A stretch of DNA of 64,000 bases from Clostridia bacterium. Lineage in GTDB: Bacteria; Bacillota; Clostridia; Christensenellales; Borkfalkiaceae. The stretch spans positions 1 to 64,000 of the forward strand of contig JAFVUV010000011.1 in assembly GCA_017502525.1 (NCBI GenBank). The letters run 5' to 3'. The notes beneath the pieces were generated by a model, which had not been told where the DNA came from, made no database searches, and saw nothing but the letters and a program-made list of their open reading frames with translations. Position numbers and translations under genes: made by a program. Below, piece by piece: positions 61,215 through 64,000 of the stretch. Within the stretch, counting starts at the first letter, position 1, and each line of letters starts with the position of its first letter.

Positions 61215-61517
61215 TTAGTATTCGTATGAAAACAGTACTTGGTAAGAATCGGGGTATTCAAAGAAATATATTGTTTCATTTATAAAGTTCTTGAATTCTT
61301 CTCGATAGTCATAAAAATAAATTGTAGTGGGATATTCTTCTTGGAATACTTTTATTATGAGCATATCGTTGCTTGCTTCAAACTTAAACACTTGTAAATA
61401 ATCTGGGTTTTCAAAAAGTTGTTTATGGTTTTCTACAATTTGCCAACAATATTGAATTACATCGGGCGCAATTTTTAATACTATATCGTAGGTCGTAAAC
61501 ATAGGTTTTTTAGGCAT
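61215..61517 (-). CDS. Divergent DUF960-like protein
   Basis: The product is 100 residues behind AAAGGAG. It has MFTTYDIVLKIAPDVIQYCW, then DYLQVFKFEA and a final FEYPDSYQVLFSYEY, which align by eye with the DUF960 protein at 62243-62551 (DYLQVFTFQK, DGDHSTMLFAKEY). It has lost the DDGDHSTM acidic motif. DUF960 genes are common accessory genes in staphylococcal cassettes; function unknown. Confidence 0.65.
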   Translation of the reverse strand: MPKKPMFTTYDIVLKIAPDVIQYCWQIVENHKQLFENPDYLQVFKFEASNDMLIIKVFQEEYPTTIYFYDYREEFKNFINETIYFFEYPDSYQVLFSYEY

Positions 61518-61564
61518 ATAAGTCTCCTTTGTTGTTTAATAATAGAGTATTGAAACATTAAAAA

Positions 61565-61640
61565 AACGAGGAAATGAACGCACGAAGTCAAGCCGAAAGA
61601 ACCTTTCGACTCGCAACGGGAACATTTTTCCTCGTCAATA
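61565..61640 (-). other. Structured hairpin region, possible small RNA or terminator
   Basis: On the minus strand ACGAGGAAA (near 61637) pairs with TTTCCTCGT (61565-61574) and is followed by T7, as in a terminator. The roughly 50 bases inside contain a further 8-bp hairpin (GTCGAAAG with CTTTCGGC). This is more structure than a terminator needs and GC-richer than its flanks. The rest of 61518-61808 is AT-rich with no gene. Confidence 0.45.
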
Positions 61641-61808
61641 TATGTTTCGATTAAATTAAATACATTTTAGATAAAATAATAAATTAAGTTGATTAGTAGT
61701 AGTTTTAACCAACAGACAATAAGCGTTTATTATTTCACCTCCAAAAAACGCTTGTTATCAAAATATTACAACATTATAACACATAGAAAACCTTTTTGTA
61801 AAGCGATT

Positions 61809-62231
61809 TTAAGAAATTTCTATTAAATCTTGTAAATTTTTCTCTCTTTCGGGACTTACAACAAATCTACATAGTTTATCTTCGGGGTTTTTCTTGCCGT
61901 TTAAGTAGTTCTTAAAACCTTCGCCAACACGTACTATAACCCTTTTTCTATCTGCCATTTCATAAGTTTTGTGGTCTAATGGACTTACCCACGTTTTGCC
62001 TTCATAACTTCTTGGCTCCATAGTAAGGTAATTTTTCTTTATTACCTTATATCCGTCATCAACGTATTTCATAGTAAGTTTTTGTTCTTCAAGAATAATA
62101 TTTAACACCGTGTTAATGGGTAGTTCGTATTTTTGAGCGATTATTCTCGCAAAAGTTAGTTGGTCTATTGTTTTAACGGGTGCTTTGATTGTGTTAGTTC
62201 CTTTTTTCTTTTTCGTAGTAGTTTTTGCCAT
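61809..62231 (-). CDS. HU-like DNA-binding protein
   Basis: The product is 140 residues. A lysine-rich N-terminus (TKKKKGTNTIK) is followed by a divergent HU-type pattern: LTFARIIAQKYELPINTVLN (helices 1-2), LTMEPRSYEGKTWVSPLDHKTYEM at the beta-arm, and KRVIVRVGEGFKNYLNGKK (final strand and helix). It probably binds and bends DNA, perhaps as an element-specific architectural protein. The match is to the fold pattern; direct homology is unproven. Confidence 0.65.
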   Translation of the reverse strand: MAKTTTKKKKGTNTIKAPVKTIDQLTFARIIAQKYELPINTVLNIILEEQKLTMKYVDDGYKVIKKNYLTMEPRSYEGKTWVSPLDHKTYEMADRKRVIVRVGEGFKNYLNGKKNPEDKLCRFVVSPEREKNLQDLIEIS

Positions 62232-62242
62232 TTTTATTCTCC

Positions 62243-62551
62243 TTAATATTCTTTCGCAAACAGCATTGTACTGTGGTCGCCATCATCAATAACGAAGATT
62301 TTTTCGTTTAGTATTTCTTCGTATTCTTGCTTATAGTTGGTATAGTGAGTTGTACCAAAATTTGGGTTTTCTTGGGTTTGCCTTATCGCAAGCGTATCTT
62401 CACCGATTTTTTGAAAGGTAAATACTTGCAGATAGTCAAGTTTACTACAAAACTTTTTTTGTAGTTCTATCGCAGACCATATCGCAACCTGCAAAGTTTC
62501 AGGCACTCTATCACTAATACCGCACGTTATGTATCTTTCATTGTCAAACAT
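62243..62551 (-). CDS. DUF960-family protein
   Basis: The product is 102 residues from ATG at 62551, where AAGGAG is well placed; the longer frame has a basic extension. Family features are MFDNERYITCGISDRVPETL at the start, DYLQVFTF in the middle and IFVIDDGDHSTMLFAKEY at the end. DUF960 proteins are seen in staphylococcal cassettes and other mobile elements of Firmicutes. Function unknown. Confidence 0.82.
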   Translation of the reverse strand: MFDNERYITCGISDRVPETLQVAIWSAIELQKKFCSKLDYLQVFTFQKIGEDTLAIRQTQENPNFGTTHYTNYKQEYEEILNEKIFVIDDGDHSTMLFAKEY

Positions 62552-62655
62552 AAATTTTTCTCCTTTTTTCTTTGCTTTTGTATTAAACCGTGTAAATTTG
62601 GGCGTTTTTGCCACGCTCTCACATGTTTATAGTGGGGTATGGTATCGGGCAAGGG

Positions 62656-63012
62656 TTAAGTTTTTCGTTGCAACTCGGTATCGTTCTCGTCCACAAACGG
62701 CACACGTTCGTATATAATCACGCCGTTGCCCGAATCTCCGAACACAAACACCCGTTCTCGCCACGACTCGCCGCTCACGGCTGTTATGCACACATCCGAT
62801 TCGGGCATATTTTCGCCAAGCGAAAATTCAATAGTGGCTTCGTCCGATTCCTTTCGTGTTTCGGCGATTATAAGGTATGACGGCGTTGCTCCACCTTTAA
62901 TGCAGTCTTCAACTGCTTTTATGGAATTTTCAAGTGCCGTCTTAAATTCTTGACTATATTCTCTTTTGGAAATATAGTCGTTTAATTGTTGTTTTGTTTG
63001 AAATTTCTTCAT
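62656..63012 (-). CDS. Hypothetical element protein
   Basis: The product is 118 residues behind AAAAGGAG. A helical N-terminal half (QQLNDYISKREYSQEFKTAL) is followed by a beta-rich half (YLIIAETRKESDEATIEFSL; ERVFVFGDSGNGVIIYERVP). No domain is recognised. Codons ending in G or C are more frequent than in neighbouring element genes, so it may have a separate origin. Confidence 0.6.
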   Translation of the reverse strand: MKKFQTKQQLNDYISKREYSQEFKTALENSIKAVEDCIKGGATPSYLIIAETRKESDEATIEFSLGENMPESDVCITAVSGESWRERVFVFGDSGNGVIIYERVPFVDENDTELQRKT

Positions 63013-63145
63013 CCGTTCTCCTTTTTTGCATTAAAAAAGGGCTAACGGTTTTTATTCCGTTAACCCAAGTTTTAAGTGTTATTTAGTTTATTCTTTTTCG
63101 GCTCGAATTCTATTATTCATAGTTATAATATATTGTCGATAAGCC

Positions 63146-63787
63146 TTAATTACCATTAAACAATTTTTCATATTCTTCTTTAGTTAAAATAGTTTTTCCG
63201 TCTTTATCTATGTATTTTTGCTCTTTCAACCAATCAAAAACTTCTGAAGCGAGTGGAAAGCCAATAAATAACTTACTTTGCAATGCTACACGAGAAATAC
63301 CACCTTCTTCAAAAGCAAATTTTAAGCCTTCTATTTTATGAATAATTCTATTTGCTTTTTCAAGCCCTATTTTCCTTGCTGTTTGTGCATTTTCAAATGC
63401 CTTAAAATAATTCTTTTCAACGTAATCGCCATTTAAGTACATACAAGCCATTCTATAATATCCGATATGTATATTGTTTTCGGAGGCAATCTTATATGTT
63501 TCAAAAGCCTTTTTATAGTCTCTTTCAATATCCAATCCGTAATAATATAAATGAGCAATGTGGCAATATGCTTTTACACAACCTTTTTCAAGTGCTAAAT
63601 TATAATATTCGAGTGCTTTTTTAGAAGATTGTTCAACACCTTCACCATGAGCATACATATCTCCAATAAGAGAAAACGCATCGAATTCGCCGAATTTAAC
63701 AAGTTCATCTAAACATTTTTTAATGCTAACATAGTCTTCGGTCTTGTATATTTCAAAATATTTATCCCAAAGTTCTTGTATATCCAT
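63146..63787 (-). CDS. Sel1-repeat protein with FtsK-gamma-like winged-helix tail
   Basis: The product is 213 residues. Three to four Sel1-type repeats span about 35-150 (SLIGDMYAHGEGVEQSSKKA, HIAHLYYYGLDIERDYKKAF, YYRMACMYLNGDYVEKNYFK). They form a helical solenoid for protein contacts. The tail, VALQSKLFIGFPLASEVFDW (about 167-186), follows the spacing of the FtsK gamma winged helix, which reads DNA. Such a fusion is unusual. It is preceded by AAGGAG. Confidence 0.78.
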   Translation of the reverse strand: MDIQELWDKYFEIYKTEDYVSIKKCLDELVKFGEFDAFSLIGDMYAHGEGVEQSSKKALEYYNLALEKGCVKAYCHIAHLYYYGLDIERDYKKAFETYKIASENNIHIGYYRMACMYLNGDYVEKNYFKAFENAQTARKIGLEKANRIIHKIEGLKFAFEEGGISRVALQSKLFIGFPLASEVFDWLKEQKYIDKDGKTILTKEEYEKLFNGN

Positions 63788-63789
63788 TT

Positions 63790-64000
63790 TTATTCTCCTT
63801 GTCTTCTTTCCATTGTATTTTTACAGTATTCCTTAAAACTCATTGCTTGATAAGGGTTTAAGGCTTCGCAAAGTGTTTCTATTAAATACTTGTTTTGTTC
63901 TTCTATATAGTAATTTTTTGAAGATTTAGACCTTTTGAAGTAATATTCTCCACAAGCAACGATATGGTTTAATGCTAAGTCGTAAAAGTTTTCAAAATCT
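63790..64000 (-). CDS. Partial gene at the right edge (C-terminal part)
   Basis: A minus-strand frame runs open from the window edge to TAA at 63790-63792, giving the last 69 residues of a protein. The visible part is charged and aromatic (YDLALNHIVACGEYYFKRSK, then ALNPYQAMSFKEYC). It ends two bases before the Sel1-repeat gene, so it belongs to the same operon. No domain is recognised. Confidence 0.6.
   Translation of the reverse strand, partial: DFENFYDLALNHIVACGEYYFKRSKSSKNYYIEEQNKYLIETLCEALNPYQAMSFKEYCKNTMERRQGE

Larger units (their letters stand above)
54600..64000. mobile_element. SCC-like cassette element (left part)
   Basis: All genes from 64000 to 54600 run on the minus strand: an unknown partial gene, a Sel1-repeat protein, a small unknown, DUF960, an HU-like protein, a second DUF960-like protein, a Cch-like DUF927 ATPase, a small coupled protein, a large serine recombinase, a recombinase-like protein without catalytic serine, a second large serine recombinase and a 53-residue basic protein. 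Cch plus paired serine recombinases plus DUF960 is the hallmark core of staphylococcal cassette chromosomes. The right end is outside the window. The comparison is from memory of gene families. Confidence 0.6.

Overview
This is an AT-rich bacterial chromosome segment using the standard code. It fits an uncultured gut-type member of the Clostridia. The housekeeping genes are Firmicute-like: tilS-hpt, greA-lysS-tmk-holB-ricT, rplI, mnmE, QueT under a preQ1-I switch, CotF-type spore-coat genes and a DUF1540 protein. The alanyl-tRNA synthetase is the short kind and the prolyl-tRNA synthetase is the archaeal/eukaryal-like kind. Names were assigned from sequence motifs only; no database was searched.

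Layout. (1) 334-9087 is a roughly 8.75 kb element that looks integrated at the 3' end of an initiator tRNA gene by a large serine recombinase. It carries a MobV-type relaxase, a candidate oriT and a sigma-region-4-like protein. It also carries a cargo operon on the minus strand: AbiEi/AbiEii, the scar of a helicase/methylase-like gene, a DUF6338 membrane protein, a 57-residue GYQP-repeat protein and a DUF2971 protein. (2) 9081-53000 is core chromosome: tRNA-fMet, tilS-hpt, a DegP-like protease, mscL, uppP, a LysR regulator, mnmE, proS, tkt, two PlsC/zinc-ribbon acyltransferases, tRNA-Arg, alaS-cysS-cysE, a DeoR regulator, serS, a GltS-like carrier, two transporters, dut, rsmI, trmN6, a ferredoxin, the greA-to-ricT operon, an unassigned structured RNA, rplI, a surface-glycan group with two GT4 enzymes, a flippase-like protein and Glf, an aminotransferase with an Lrp regulator, queT and small spore-coat genes. 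(3) 53294-54208 is one lipoprotein gene with clearly higher GC. (4) From about 54600 to the right edge is a second element: a Cch-like DUF927 ATPase, two intact large serine recombinases, a third recombinase-like protein lacking its catalytic serine, two DUF960 proteins, an HU-like protein and a Sel1-repeat protein. This gene set resembles staphylococcal cassette chromosomes.

How the parts work together. The core operons are conventional for translation, nucleotide supply, cysteine synthesis and the cell surface. Several sigma-A-type promoters lie so close to their start codons that the mRNAs should be leaderless or nearly so (tilS, the protease, the flippase-like gene). The parts most worth following up are the DUF6338/GYQP/DUF2971 operon, the SCC-like cassette with its catalytically dead recombinase, the structured RNA at about 42445-42652, and the exchange of the recombinase C-terminus on integration at tRNA-fMet.
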